A DNA stretch of 64,000 bases from Blastomyces gilchristii SLH14081 (Eukaryota; Ascomycota; Eurotiomycetes; Onygenales; Ajellomycetaceae). Of this stretch, positions 1 to 12,065 are shown one piece after another; positions within the stretch are counted from its first letter, which is position 1; each line of letters begins with the position of its first letter. The translations under genes were made by a program, and so were the position numbers. Below the pieces are notes generated by a model. The model was not told the DNA's origin and searched no databases. It was given only the letters and a program-made list of their open reading frames with translations. The stretch spans positions 1,863,148 through 1,927,147 of the forward strand of contig NW_003101682.1 of the NCBI RefSeq assembly GCF_000003855.2, in the 5' to 3' direction.

Positions 1-1046
1 TACTTGTAAGAAGACTTACAGTAAAGAGAGAGACTGCACTGCTTAGAGTCAGAAGCTGGTCTGAGAAAGACATGAAATTAACTGCTGGCCTGAAGATCAG
101 GTGTGATGATAAGACTGAGAAGAATGAAGATATGATTATGAACAGCAGTGTCTCTGCTTCATCAGCCAGTAAAAAGTAATCAGAGAAGTCACAGAGACAC
201 TCATAAGAAGCTCAGCAGTAGTCAGATATTGTTTATAAAGATATTGAAATTGAAAAATTTTTTATTCTTAGAAAGTTCTTAAATCAATACACAGATATTA
301 TCAGAAACACTCTCTCTCTATTATCTGAGTGAAAATACTTTATGAATGAATAAGAATACTTACAGTTTGTAAGAATGAAAGCTGTTACAGAAAAAGAGAA
401 AAGAAGATGAAGTTCTGCAGATAGATCTGAGATATTTATACTACTTTAAAGAGATTTACTTACACTGTGAGTGATTTCACAGAACAGCTAGATCACTCTA
501 GTAAATAAGAGTGATTATGAATCACAGATCTGAATCTTTTTATATGACTATAAAGAGTGATTATAGACTGCAGACATCTTAATTCTACAATTCTACAGAG
601 TTGATGAAAGAATGAAAAATTCCTCACAATTCTACAGTGTTAAACAATAATAATTTGTAAGAATAAGTGAAAGATTAACTTATAAATACTTCTCTTTGAT
701 AAGAATAATCTCACAGAGAGTAATTCATCTGTGAGATGAATCTGTATGATGATCACACAAGAATCTCATGAAAATGATTAAGAGTTAATCAGAACTCTTC
801 TATATAAAAGATATGAGATGAATCTGTATAATAGTCAGAGAAGAATCTGTAAACTATAAAGAATCTCACAGAATAAGAAACTGAGTGACAGACTCTTTTC
901 TCTTCACAGTAATAAGGGATTTTTCCTCACTGAGATTTTTTATAGATATAAAGAGTTTTTAGTAAGTATCACTGCAGTGCTGAGCTGATTCTATGAAGTC
1001 ACTCAGTGAAAGACTTCATGAATGAAGCCTTAGAGAGAAAAGAGTA
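1..1046 (+). mobile_element. GypA-1, 3' internal region (5' part outside window)
   Basis: This is the tail of a family-A Gypsy element in sense orientation. It matches, with many transitions, the antisense stretches at 13652-14700, 29305-30370 and 35900-36950, and the sense stretch 48050-49604. Positions 1-180 are the end of the decayed ORF that family A carries after pol. The rest is non-coding 3' leader with loosely repeated 60-80 bp units around 720-880. The last bases before the LTR (about 1030-1046) are purine-rich and are the likely polypurine tract. The call rests on repeat structure inside the window, not on protein similarity. Confidence 0.8.
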
Positions 1047-1304
1047 TGTAAGAAATTTCACTTCTCACAGATTCTTTATCTCTATTTCTATCTCTTATAT
1101 AATCAATAGAGCTAGCAGCTCTTGACTACATACAACTATATAGACTGAAGTTTGCAAATACTATTCACAACTCAGCTTGAATACTATTATACATTTGATC
1201 TCTATATTTTATCTTTCTACTGTGAATACTTCTAGTAGTTAACAGTACATATCACGCCAAGCTGCAAACACCTGAATAATCGCCTGCGAGCACTTATTCT
1301 TACA
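1047..1304 (+). repeat. GypA-1 3' LTR (258 bp)
   Basis: It starts TGTAAGAA and ends TTCTTACA, an 8-bp terminal inverted repeat shared by all family-A LTRs. It contains a TATA-like CTATATAG. The outer (right) end keeps CpG (CACGCC, ATCGCC, TGCGAG), while the inner end reads as fully mutated. The 5-bp target duplication would be CTCTC at 1305-1309; its partner lies outside the window. Confidence 0.88.
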
Positions 1305-4216
1305 CTCTCACAAAGAAACTTTTACTATATTACATTTCTTATTCACTAACTTTTCTCATTCTTTAATCATCTTCTTCATTATTATCATTATTGAACACTA
1401 TTATCTTATTCAAGATTTCTATTTCTTCTTCTATTCAACTCTTTCTATCTGTTTATCTATTATATTATACATGTTTCTGACAATGACTCTCTGTTCTCAT
1501 AACAAGTGTTATCATAGTACTCATATCAGACAGTTTATTAGAAGTAAGTGTAACACATTGTGAAACATAATCAGAACTTGTTTATCTTCTAACAATTATC
1601 AGAATATATTATTATGAATAACACATCTTCTTCATCTTCTTATACACTCTTAACTATTTTTCTTCTTAGCAGGCTTCTAATTGTGTTTTCTGACACAATT
1701 TTACATAAACACAGATGTTAATATGTTTGTTTTTATTTCTGTAGAATCTTCATATATTGACAGATCTGCATTCACTGATAATAGTGAACTCAATATTGAA
1801 TCATTGATTGAGAACTTGAAGAATGTGATAATGAAGAAATTATCTGTATTATATATAACTGAGTCTTTCATATCTTCTTCTATCTCTTCTGTCACTTCTT
1901 TCTCTGCTGCTTTCTTCTCTGTTTCTTTCTCTGTTACTTTCTCTCAATCTTCTACACTTGTCTCTGTGTCTGATTCTCTCACTTCTACTATCTCTGTTTC
2001 TGCAATTCTCACTCTTACTACTTCTGCTCTCACTGCTGTCTTTATTACTAGCTCTTCTCATTTCAAGAAGATATTGTGTAGGCTCAGTAAATTATGTTTC
2101 TCAGTATATACACTCTCATTCTTCTTACTGATTTCTAGAATAATTTATTGTATAAAGACAGTGTATAACATGACTATCTGAAGCTTGATCACAGATATTG
2201 ATTATTACATTCATTTTAAATATTTATAATGAAACAATTATTTATTTATATCAGAGAATCACTCTCTCTCTCAATAGTATTAAGATTATAAGTCTTTTTC
2301 TTTTTTATCTTTTCTTTCTAACACTGATTTTTCTGTTCTTAGAGGAAATCATTATAAGTTTTATTGTGTATAAAGTCATGATATTCACAGATATTAAGAA
2401 ACTTTTTACAACTGTAAAGTTTAATATTGCAGAAACATTCACTCTGATGAATTTCTTCAGAATAATAGATTTATATCAGTCTATTCTCTAGCATCTGTCA
2501 TCTGACTTCATGATGCAGATAAAAGATATTCATGTTTTCAGAAACAGAAACACAGATGTTATACTCTTTTACACTCACAGATATGAGACTCATACATCTT
2601 ATCTAAGATATTATCATGGAAATGAGCTGTTTACATGCTGTATTCTGCTTTCTGTATTCTCTTATATCTCTCTCTCTCTTTCTGAGGAGTCTCATGCATG
2701 TTGTAATTACATGTATAATTCTAAGATCAGTGAGTGTTTATTCAGTAATTGTTATCTCTGCTTTTGCAGTTTTCATACACTAATAATAGTTCTTAGTTGC
2801 TCCAGCATCAGAGATCATTTTAATCAAAGATGATAACATCACTGAGACTATTCTCTCTCACTCTTAAGCTTCTTCTGTCACTTTCTCTTCCTTCTCTGCA
2901 GAGAAGGTTGTGTGCACATCAGATTATAAGCATTCAGTCTCAGATAACTTCTGTCATCATTTATTCAGTTCTGTGTCTTCTTCTTCTTCTGTTTCTTTCA
3001 TCTTCACTCTCTCTGCCCTGGCTCCTGATTCTGTGAGTTTCATGCTCTTCTTCAATTTTTCTACACATATGTGTACACATTTCTATATTGGCATTCCAGT
3101 CAATCTTGTAATAAATGATATTAATGTCATACACAGAGTAGTAGAGAAATTGAAGACATGTACAGTATTATTGCAAGAGCAGCTTGCAGCTCTTGAATCT
3201 CTTACAGATCTCAAGTTTTGAGATTTTCTTTGTTTTTGATGTTTTTCAGATGATGTGGCATTGGAAATAGATTAAATATGTGATGTATGAAAATGAATGA
3301 GATATGTATGATAATATTTGTCTTTTACAGCTAACTCTTATAATTGATGATCAATTCATTTCTCTTTTCTTACACTTTTTCTTTGTCTGCTAGTCACTAC
3401 TCTTACACAACCTCTATATAGTACAGTGTTCAGTGACTAGATTCAGCAGCTTTCATCTTTTGTAATTCTGTCTTGTGTATTATACTATCTCTCTTCACTC
3501 ACTCAGATCACTACAGTGAATGACTCATCAAAACTAATCTCACTCAATCTCTGAGTATTCTCAGAGATTGAGATGACTTAGTCTCACATGTTTATGAATA
3601 TTTCAGATGATTCATTCTCTGTGATCTCTGTGATTGAACTGATGTAAACAGTTAAATTTAACTCTGAATCTCTTTTTCTTCTGTAATCTGACTCATGTAC
3701 AAGTCTATTACTTTGAGATCACTCTTTGCCATATTATATTTACTATCTGCAGTGTGTTATCATATAACTGACTACAGTCTCATCACTTATTGAAGTGTGA
3801 TATTCACCTGATTTCTTCATTTCTTTTCATTCTTTTCTTATAATTATGAAAAGATTGAAATAAGTGAGATCATCTGATTTATAAGTGTCTATGATTTCTC
3901 TTACTTCATGAGACTTTTCAATTATAAGTCTCTTCTTTTTCAACACTGACAATAGTGCTGTGAATAATTATAATCTACTTAGATCTTGCATCTTTACTTT
4001 TATAAGATATGAATTATTTATTAAGTTGTATAAGATCTGTCCCTCTGATTCTTTCAATGTGTATGTTCTCAGAGAATGTGATTTGAGTATTTTATATAAC
4101 TCAAATCATCTAGATTGAAACTTCTCAGAACTCTTATTATATATGAGAACTCACATTCTCATCTTGAGACTCAATTTCTTAACTAGTGAGTCTTATATTC
4201 TTTTCAATTGAATTAC
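1305..4216 (-). other. GypD 3' part, downstream of integrase, unassigned
   Basis: About 2.9 kb lies between the GypA-1 insertion and the last recognisable integrase codons of GypD. It appears to be the 3' region of GypD, but no second copy in the window confirms this. On the minus strand, about 2060-1701 reads as a charged, Glu/Lys/Arg-rich segment (VTEKETEKKAAEKEV) crossed by one TGA. The plus-strand Ser/Thr-rich ORF at 1681-2181 is its mirror image and probably not a gene. No other protein signal was recognised at 2200-4200. GypD's 3' LTR was not found and should lie left of the window. Confidence 0.45.
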
Positions 4217-5239
4217 TCAGTTCAGAAGTAACTTGTTAGCTTTTGCACATGCATGGCTGATCTCTTTCAATCTTGATTCTGTGTCTGTGACTGCTGTGTC
4301 TGCAACTGTTGCATTCGCGACTATTGCATCTGCAATCACTGTTCTCTCCTTCAGCTTTTCTGAAGCATTCTCCGGAATGCACGGATGCAATTCATACAAC
4401 AGATAGAATGATGAATACTTGGAGACTGCATGCTGTTGAATCTGCATGACTAATAGCACCTGTCTGAGATATTCATCTCATAGTCTCATAGACTTGTTCA
4501 CTAGATATTTCATCAGTATATTATTCAAGATTTCATTCAAGCATTTCATCTTCTCATTTATTCACAAATAATATGATATTATTCTATGATGTCTTGCCTG
4601 TAACTGACTCATGAAATGCCTCACTACTTCTTCTATAAGATTTACATCATTATCAGTTAGAATCTCATACAGCATTTTGTAGTTAATATAGATCTCATTA
4701 TATAGAAACTTTATCATCATCTTCTCTGTCATCTCTGAAACTGCTTTTCTGACTGATCAGTCAGTAGTGTAATCAATAGCAGTGATTATTCATTGATTTT
4801 CATTTGATGTTTGCAGTAATATATCTATGAGATTCATTCTTCATTATTTGAATAATTGTATTATACACTTCATCTGATGTTACACTTTCTTACATTCTAA
4901 TCCTTTCTTAGATTCTTTTATAACCTGATAATTCAGGCACTCATGAGCATATATCTGAATATTCTCAGTCATACCTGACCAGTACACTCTTGATTCAAGT
5001 ACACTCATGAGTTCAGAGCTTTCTAAGTGACTGAATTCCTTGTGTATGTGAGTCACTAAATCACATCTAAATAAATATTTTAGATAGAGAGCTTCTACAT
5101 ATTCTAGATCACAGTAAAGTACAACATTATTTTTCAATTTTCTCAGCTTGAAGTTCAGAAGCATCTCTTCTACTACTTTTATAAGATACTTATTATCTGA
5201 TATCTTACTATTCTTTAAGTAAGAGATTATTATATTCAC
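4217..5239 (-). pseudogene. GypD integrase remnant
   Basis: At 5239-4880 the minus strand encodes the integrase zinc-binding domain. The HHCC motif is visible as HIHKEFSH, then YWSGMTENIQIYAHECLNYQ, but the last cysteine has become Tyr (CLNY instead of CPNC). After a stop the frame continues toward the core. At 4459-4217 the C-terminal part shows SSFYLLYELHPCIPENAS, equivalent to the usual 'GYSPFYLLYG.P..P' integrase segment, followed by an Ala/Thr/Val-rich helix. The stretch between them is broken by stops, many at expected Trp codons. The domain order after RT (5942-6220) is normal for Ty3/Gypsy. It is non-functional. Confidence 0.8.
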
Positions 5240-7300
5240 TCATTCTGATTTCTTATACTCTCTCAGTATATTTAATATGAACTTTTCTTATATCTGATTC
5301 ACAGAATTCTCACTCATGAAATCAGATCTGTAACTGATTGTATTAAGTATCACAGTATCTGATCTCTTTCAGTATTTAATATGAAGATTGTACACTTAAA
5401 ACTCTGAGATTCAACATGCTAAGCATTTAAAAGGTTTTATTATTAATTATAAATAAACAAGACTTTCATAATCTGTGATCACTGTTATTATATGTCTGTT
5501 GTTGATATATCTATTTCACAATATCAGTATGTGCTTGATTGCTAGCAATTTCTTTTCATACACTGAGTAATTGAGCTCAGTATCTGATAATTTTCTACTA
5601 TCATATATTATCAGATGCAGCTTGCTATTCTTACTCATCTGTAGAAGAGTGCCTCTGATAGCTCATTCAGATGCATCTGTCTCAATATAGAAAGGTTTAT
5701 TATGATCTGATTGAATAAGCACTGAGAATGTTATTACATATTCTCTTAGTATGAGAAAAGCCTTCTTATACACAGCATTTCAGATAATTGAATAAAACTT
5801 CTTCTTTCACAGATTTGCATCTATTTCTCTTAAGAGATCTGAGAGTGATACAGATATTCATGCAAAATTCTTGATGAATCTGCAGTAATATGAGACTAAC
5901 TCAAGAAACTGTTGTACATGATATACATTTTTCAGCTGTGATCAATTCACTATGATATTCAATTTCTTCAGAATAAGACATATACAGTCATCACTTACTA
6001 TATATTCTACAAACTTCAACTCTTCTGTTTCAAACAAACACTTTGTTAATTTCATATAGAGCTTATACTCTGTCAGAGTTGTAAGCACTTCATCAAGATA
6101 CTTCAGATATTCATTGTATGAGTTTGAAAAGACTAGAATGTTATCAAGATATACAAGATATAAGATTTTATTCTGTTTATGAAGAATTGTATTCATCATC
6201 ATTTGAAAGATAACAGACACATTTGTCAGACTGAATGATATTATCAGAAATTCAAACTTCTCTCATTGTGTATTAAACATGATTTATGAGACTGACAGTT
6301 CATCTATACAGATCTACTAGTATTCTGAGAGAAGATTGATCTTTGATAGATATCAGATATTTTCAATTATATTTAACTATTATTGAATTCATGACAGTGA
6401 ATATTCATTCTTGATTATAAGCTTATTGAGTGCTTAATAATTGATACATATTCATCACTTCTCATTCATCTTTTTTATGAATAGAACTGAAAAGCCTCAC
6501 ACACTTAATGAGAATTATATGAGATCACATTCTAGAAGATCCGTGATCTGACACTTCTGTTCTTCAAAATGTGTTTGTGACAGAGAGTATGCATTCTGAT
6601 TGACTGATTTTGCATTCTCTGTGTCAATCTCATGTACAAATCCTCATTTCAGCAGCAATTCTGATGAAAGATCTGTTCAAAAGACCTTCTCATGCTTCTT
6701 CAGAAGCTTCTTCATACACTTATTCTCTTACATATTCTTTATCTTGATTTTCTTCACTTCTAGATTCTGTATGATATATAGAATACTTTCAGATAAGATC
6801 TTATAAATTATTCTCTTTACTTATTAATATATAAGCAGATTTAATTCTTCTATATCAGAAGTGTGAAATATTCTTCTTATATCAGTTAATAGAATTGTAT
6901 GAATCATTTTCTTTCTATCAGTCAACTACATATGATATGTATATCATTGAATCTGTGAATTGAACCTTTGAAACTAATTAAGTTTAAGAATAAGATCATA
7001 TTTCACATTCTGCAGCTCTCACACTCAAATATAGCAAGATTATTCTCTAAAGTGCAAGAGAACTCTTACTCTTGCAGATGATATCAAATATCAGTTATCA
7101 GATAATCTTATACATCAGGAATTCTTCACTCAGCAGACCTCTTTCAGTCTTTAAATCATATAATTATCAATATATTGTATAGAAGCTTCTGTGTTCACTA
7201 ACACTTTTACAGTCATCTCTCAATTCTTATTCAAGTGTTTCTTATACATTAATATTTCAGGTCTCAAGATATTGAGATGAGTGTTTACTTTATTCTCACT
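5240..7300 (-). pseudogene. GypD protease, reverse transcriptase and RNase H remnant
   Basis: The clearest part is 6220-5942, with YLDNILVFS. This is the RT active-site box, normally YLDDILVFS, with the second catalytic Asp changed to Asn. It is followed by the usual thumb segment (YKLYMKLTKCLFETEELKF). Upstream near 7210-7160 the minus strand gives LVNTEASIQYID, an aspartic-protease box in which DTG has become NTE. RNase H should occupy about 5800-5300 and shows only fragments. Multiple stops separate the pieces. Changes such as Asp to Asn and Gly to Glu are G-to-A transitions. Confidence 0.8.
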
Positions 7301-8973
7301 CACACTTCAGTCAGAAGCCTGCTTTCTCTTGATATTCATAGAATTCAGAGAATCTTCTAACATGAGCATCTCTTTCACTTTGAAGACTTTTCATAGAATA
7401 TCAGCAAGTGTCTTCAAGCTCACTGATTCTGCTAGTTTTTTAACTCTCTTACTTCTCTTAACTGTGCATACTATATATAATCTTTTATATCATGATTTTA
7501 GCATTCACAGTTGAAGCAAGCTTAATACTTATAATATCAAGATTTCTACTCAGAGGATTTCTTTTTCAGAGAATTCAGCACTTTAACAATAATATTCAAA
7601 TTTAGATTTATTATATCTGAGTGTGTGACTTGTATTATAGAAGTCTGATTATTCATTCTCTGATGAAATATACTTAATTACAGTATTTTCTATCATAGTT
7701 AACTCACTTGTTTCTGTATAATGAGAATATTGTATGTTTTCTTCACTATGTCTGACTGTAAGATTAAGCATTTTCATTTCACTCTTAACTCAGATATAAG
7801 ATTATGAATAAAGATCTATAAATAGAAAGATGTTGAAAGCTCTTCATTCAATACAAGATAGTATAAACTGAAGTATATAAAATATGATATAAGATTACTT
7901 ACTTATCTACACTCAGTGAAGTGTTTATAACACTTGTCTCATATATTCACTTTCTCAAAGTTGTGTAAGATTCATTTGAAAAACTCATTTCATATTTATG
8001 AGAATTAATATCACTTCAAGTCTGTGAGATTTATCTTTTCATTAGTCATTTATAATGACTTTACTTTTTCATATAGAAACACAGCAGATCTTAAAACTTG
8101 TTAAAATTCTGTTAACTGTCTGTCTGTAAGTTTATATTTAATCTGATAATATAATTACATCTGACTTAGTCAGCTGATTGCAGCATCATTTTGTCAGTCA
8201 CTATTAAAGCTTAATAACTCTGACAGATCTTCTGATTTGATATATTTTATACTCAGATTCTCATCCTGCACAGCAGTCTCTGATGATATGTACACTTCTG
8301 AAGAGATTGTGAACAATTATAATGAGATCTTCAGATTTAATATAGTTATCTGTCTGTGTAAATATTTAATCTTCTGCTACAGATCTAAGACCTGGTTTTC
8401 TCTATTCTTATTAATGATGATGATTGCATCGGTGAAGCTCTTCATAGTGAATGCTTGATTCATAGTGAATATTAATTATTGTTTAACTTCTGTCTCAGCC
8501 TGTCACTGTGTACACAAGGCCTCAATTTCATTTAGAATTCTCATATATATACAGAGCTTCAATTTCAGTTCAGTAGTCTCAACTGTTTTTCTTACTGCTT
8601 CAAGTAAATTCTCTGAGAGATTCTGCATATCTTTCAATTCAGATAGCAGACAAGAGTGTTGTTTATATTAACTAGAGAAGATATTCATTTCAGTGATTTC
8701 TCATTGATTATACAATGTCTATTATTATATCATTATATAATTTCTGTTATTATTATACAACTCTGATGATAATCACTCTCTCTTTTTATTCTTCTTTTGA
8801 GTAGGGAGTAAACTTCTTTAAATCTGGTTCATCACTCTCATTCCCTTTCTCACATCTCATTCATTTGCATATATAGCATTCATCTGAGCATGAAGTTTTT
8901 CCTCAATAAGTAAAGCAGTATCAATCAAATGCTCTTTCATTCACTGCTCTTTATATACTATCTTTTGAGACAT
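7301..8973 (-). pseudogene. GypD gag remnant
   Basis: An ATG at 8973 (minus strand) opens MSQKIVYKEQ followed by TGA and then MKEHLIDTALLIEEKLHAQM, a plausible gag amino terminus. It lies just inside the proposed 5' LTR. The first stops fall where Trp would fit (Q-TGA-M, NE-TGA-D). Toward 7300 the frame is lost and no zinc knuckle was identified. Small plus-strand ORFs at 7281, 8237 and 8465 are antisense shadows. The gag assignment is by position and reading frame, not by a diagnostic motif. Confidence 0.55.
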
Positions 8974-9010
8974 TCTAGAACCACACTGACATGATAACTA
9001 CAAATCACTT

Positions 9011-9244
9011 TGTAGATGAAATTATCACATTCTGAAGAAGCCTGTGCTTCTCACTGGTTTTTAGACATACTATCAGATGTGATTCAAAGGTTGCTTGAGT
9101 CAGTGTATGATTACAGATGTATACCAGCTTCTTATATACTGTATACTAAATTAATTGATGGCCGCTATGACTTCTTTACATTCGTAAGCAAGTTCAGAAG
9201 CGGCCGCGTTATTATTCAGTGATCATACATTCTTCCGAACCACA
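9011..9244 (-). repeat. GypD 5' LTR (about 234 bp)
   Basis: On the minus strand it begins TGTGGTTCGG and is proposed to end CTACA, a TGTGG/CCACA inverted end with one C-to-T change. A TATA-like AGTATATAAG lies inside. The outer edge (9160-9244) is a small GC-rich island with a NotI-like GCGGCCGC, while the inner end has no CpG. GypC-1 sequence resumes immediately at 9245. The outer limit is firm because of the junction; the inner limit is inferred from the inverted end. Confidence 0.62.
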
Positions 9245-9900
9245 GTTATTCACAGTCTGAATAACTAATTATATATAAATTATGCATCTCTTGCATTATC
9301 TGAGTGTATAAGAGTTCAGAGTGAAGAACTCAGTATTATTCATGAAATCATAGAGTGTTATTATCATCAATTGAACATTCTGAGATATCAGTTCTTATAT
9401 ATAGTTCTGAAAGAAATTAGAGTATCTCTTATTGTACTGCTTCAGTGAGTGTTTAAAGAAGTTTATCAGTTTGAGCTGCTGTATGTCATAGTTTATCTAG
9501 TATAGATTCAGAAGAAGTTGAGATATCAGTGACAGCTCTAACTGAAGAAGTATATATAGTGTTATAAACTATTTCATCTTGATTAACTAATATCTTTGAA
9601 TTCAAGAGTTGATGCTCTCAGTTCATTCAGTGAGTATCTATTATATCAGATAATATATCTTACTCTTATTATAAAAGAGTATCTATCATTGAGTTCTGAC
9701 TGTCAGAATAGTAGTGTATTATAAAATAAAAGCAGCTTAAGAACTCAGATTATCACATCTGTTATTCAGTGAGTTTATAGATAATTATGAAGTACTTGAG
9801 ATTCTTATAATCTGTGATTATCTCAAATTCAGAGACACTTCAGAGCTCAGAGTCTCATTCTTCGAAACAGTGTATAATTATGAGAAGTTTCTTATCATAG
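9245..9900 (-). mobile_element. GypC-1 fragment (RNase H to integrase)
   Basis: Its reverse complement aligns with GypC-2 from about 58690 to 59370, for example the segment coding ITDYKN and the region around 59000 ending near AATAACTG. It continues the GypC-1 piece at 54378-55131 across the GypA-2 insertion. The last five bases, CATAG (9896-9900), are the left target duplication of GypA-2. No ORF survives. Confidence 0.85.
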
Positions 9901-10158
9901 TGTAAGAAATTCCGCTTCTCATGAATTCTTTATCTCTATTTCTATCTCTCGCGTAATTAATAGAGTTAGCGGCCCTTAGCTACATACAACTATATAGACT
10001 GAAGTTCATGAATACTATTCATAACTCAGCTTAAATACTATTATATATTTAATCTCTTCATTTTATCTTTCTACTGTGAATACTTCTAGTAGTTAACAGT
10101 ATATATCATGTCAAGCTGTAAACATCTGAATAATCATCTATAAGCCCTTATTCTTATA
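9901..10158 (+). repeat. GypA-2 5' LTR (258 bp)
   Basis: It runs from TGTAAGAA to TTCTTATA, with the terminal CA now TA. The outer (left) half keeps four CpG sites (TTCCGC, CTCGCG, AGCGG). The inner end (about 10090-10158) has none, although the same sequence at the outer end of the 3' LTR has two. Confidence 0.92.
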
Positions 10159-10666
10159 TTTCAAGCTCAGTCAGTTAGCAACTGTCTATTATGACTGAAA
10201 GAACTAGAAACTTATATACTTCAATCTCTGTGAACTCTACTGCAGATACTCAGAAGCAGTCATCTGAATTATAAATAGTCTCTGTAAAAGAAGTCTTAGA
10301 GAACTTATTAATTACTCACAGAATATTATTCTTTGTATCTGTGATAGAGAAATTCTCTGAACTTATGAATGAATCAATCTCAGTGAAGAATATTCTTGAG
10401 TATCTCTCACAGAATTAAGCTATTTTTCTATAAGAAATGCTTACTATCTGTAAACACTCTTAAACTGAGTCTTTAAACATAATCTTCAGAGATACTTATG
10501 AACTGAAAAGAAACTTTCTTAAGCTGTAATTACTTAAGATTACTTACTGAATTACAATCTATAAAAGCTTTTACAAGTTTATATTTAAAATTGACTTACA
10601 AGCTCAGCTATGTGATATAAAAGATGAAGAAGCTATTATCTATATAATAACAGATCTCTACTATAC

Positions 10667-11172
10667 TAGACTGACCGTGTGACCGTGTCTGGGACCAGGA
10701 CCAGATTTTTTGATAGTTCCATTACCAATTCGACTGATCCCATTACACAGTTTTAACATTAGATAGTAGTCTCATACTGTCTCAGTGAGACTTACTGTCT
10801 ACTCTTGTCACATTTTTCAAATGAGACCATGATTTCCACTTCTCAATTTAAATTATTTTTATTGCTTTAAATGATTTTAAATCTCATTTGAGCATTATCA
10901 AAAAGCATTACTTTTTAAAAAATTAAAAATAGTCTAAAAAAAACCTTAAAATGTCTAAAAATAGTAACTTTATACCAAGAATGATACTAAATGAGATCAA
11001 ATGAAACCACTTTCTCATTTTTTTCAAGTCATGGTTTCATTTTAAGATCTGATATATAGTCACTTTACATGTTTTTTTGATAGCCAGTCCCAGCGGGATT
11101 CACGCCAAGAAATGTATGAGATCAGACCAAATGAGATCAAATGTGAAATTCATGATCCCGGCGGCTAGTCTA
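10667..11172 (+). mobile_element. MITE-1, hAT-like miniature element (506 bp)
   Basis: The ends are TAGACTGACCG and, inverted, TAGACTAGCC. It is flanked by a perfect 8-bp duplication TACTATAC (10659-10666 and 11173-11180). Two further copies of the same length (505-506 bp) occur at 44543 and 48225. There is no coding capacity. An 8-bp duplication with short inverted ends fits the hAT superfamily, but no transposase is present to prove it. This copy keeps more CC/GG and CpG than MITE-3. Confidence 0.88.
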
Positions 11173-11691
11173 TACTATACTGAAGTCAAGAACTGGCTGA
11201 ATTATCTAGAAAATAATTATAAGAGATCTCACTAGTCTGTTCTCAAGATCTATCCAGAGAATAAGTTGAGAGACTCTATAAGTTGAACAGAGAACATCTA
11301 AGTTATAATTATTAATATTAGAAAAAGAGATAAGAAATCTGATAAAGACTACTTACAGTACTTTATAAAATTATAATGTGAATTAAGATCTGTGAAAACA
11401 GAGCTCTGAAATAAGATCTGAATAATGATATTTATAAAGAAGCTGAATAAAAATATATAAAACAAGTTTATTAAGTAAGACTCTAAGTTCTTGACTCTGA
11501 AGAAACTGATGACTCTTATTCACTGCTTATGAATCACTGTGAGAGTCACAGACTTATAAAGAGTAGATTATTGATTAGCTCTGTGAGAATCAGAATAACA
11601 GAGAACAGATTTATTAGAGAAAGATAATAAGATATAGAGAGATTTATATCTGACTACTGAGCAGAGAGAGAGAGCTTTATAAGCTTCTGTA

Positions 11692-12065
11692 TTATTATTA
11701 TTATTATTATTCTTTCATTATACTTATATACAAGCGGAGCTTATGATGAGTCCTTACATGATGTTAAATACAGGCCAAGTGTTGGTTATACAGAAGGAAA
11801 TACAGGTGTTAAGATTATGTCAAGATAACAAGAACACAGAAAATACAAAGAAGTGACAATTAAATACATGTGATAATAACTTCTCATCCCAGAAACATAG
11901 AGCAATTTGTTGAAGCGATTTGTACACCTCTGTATTTATTAGAAACCTGAGGTGCTTGAGTTCCGGATTTAATGTATTCTCTGCGGGTTTCGAACCCACA
12001 CACCTTGATTTCCCACGCCAAGGCGCTACTGAGTGGCCGCATTAACCATTCAGTCACTGAGGCTC
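11692..12065 (-). mobile_element. SINE-1, tRNA-derived retroposon with (TAA)n tail
   Basis: It is read on the minus strand. A tRNA-like head at 12065-11975 has an A-box-like TGACTGAATGGTTAATGC and a B box GGGTTCGAAACCC at 11997-11985. A body of about 270 bp follows, then TATAATGAAAGAATAATAA and a TAA repeat. The 13-bp target duplication ATAAGCTTCTGTA flanks it (11679-11691 and 12066-12078). The head is about 90 nt with a long variable region, most like a class II (Ser/Leu type) tRNA. It is far richer in CpG and CpC than the gag around it. Confidence 0.88.

Noticed and set aside
1681..2181. 166-aa Ser/Thr-rich plus-strand protein
   Set aside because: The TCT-rich run mirrors a Glu/Arg-rich minus-strand stretch in a decayed element. 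No homolog-like motif, and the surroundings are repeat remnants.
11975..12065. tRNA gene (also 30805-30893)
   Set aside because: A and B boxes are present, but both copies continue into a shared ~280-bp body and TAA tail with target duplications. They are SINE heads.
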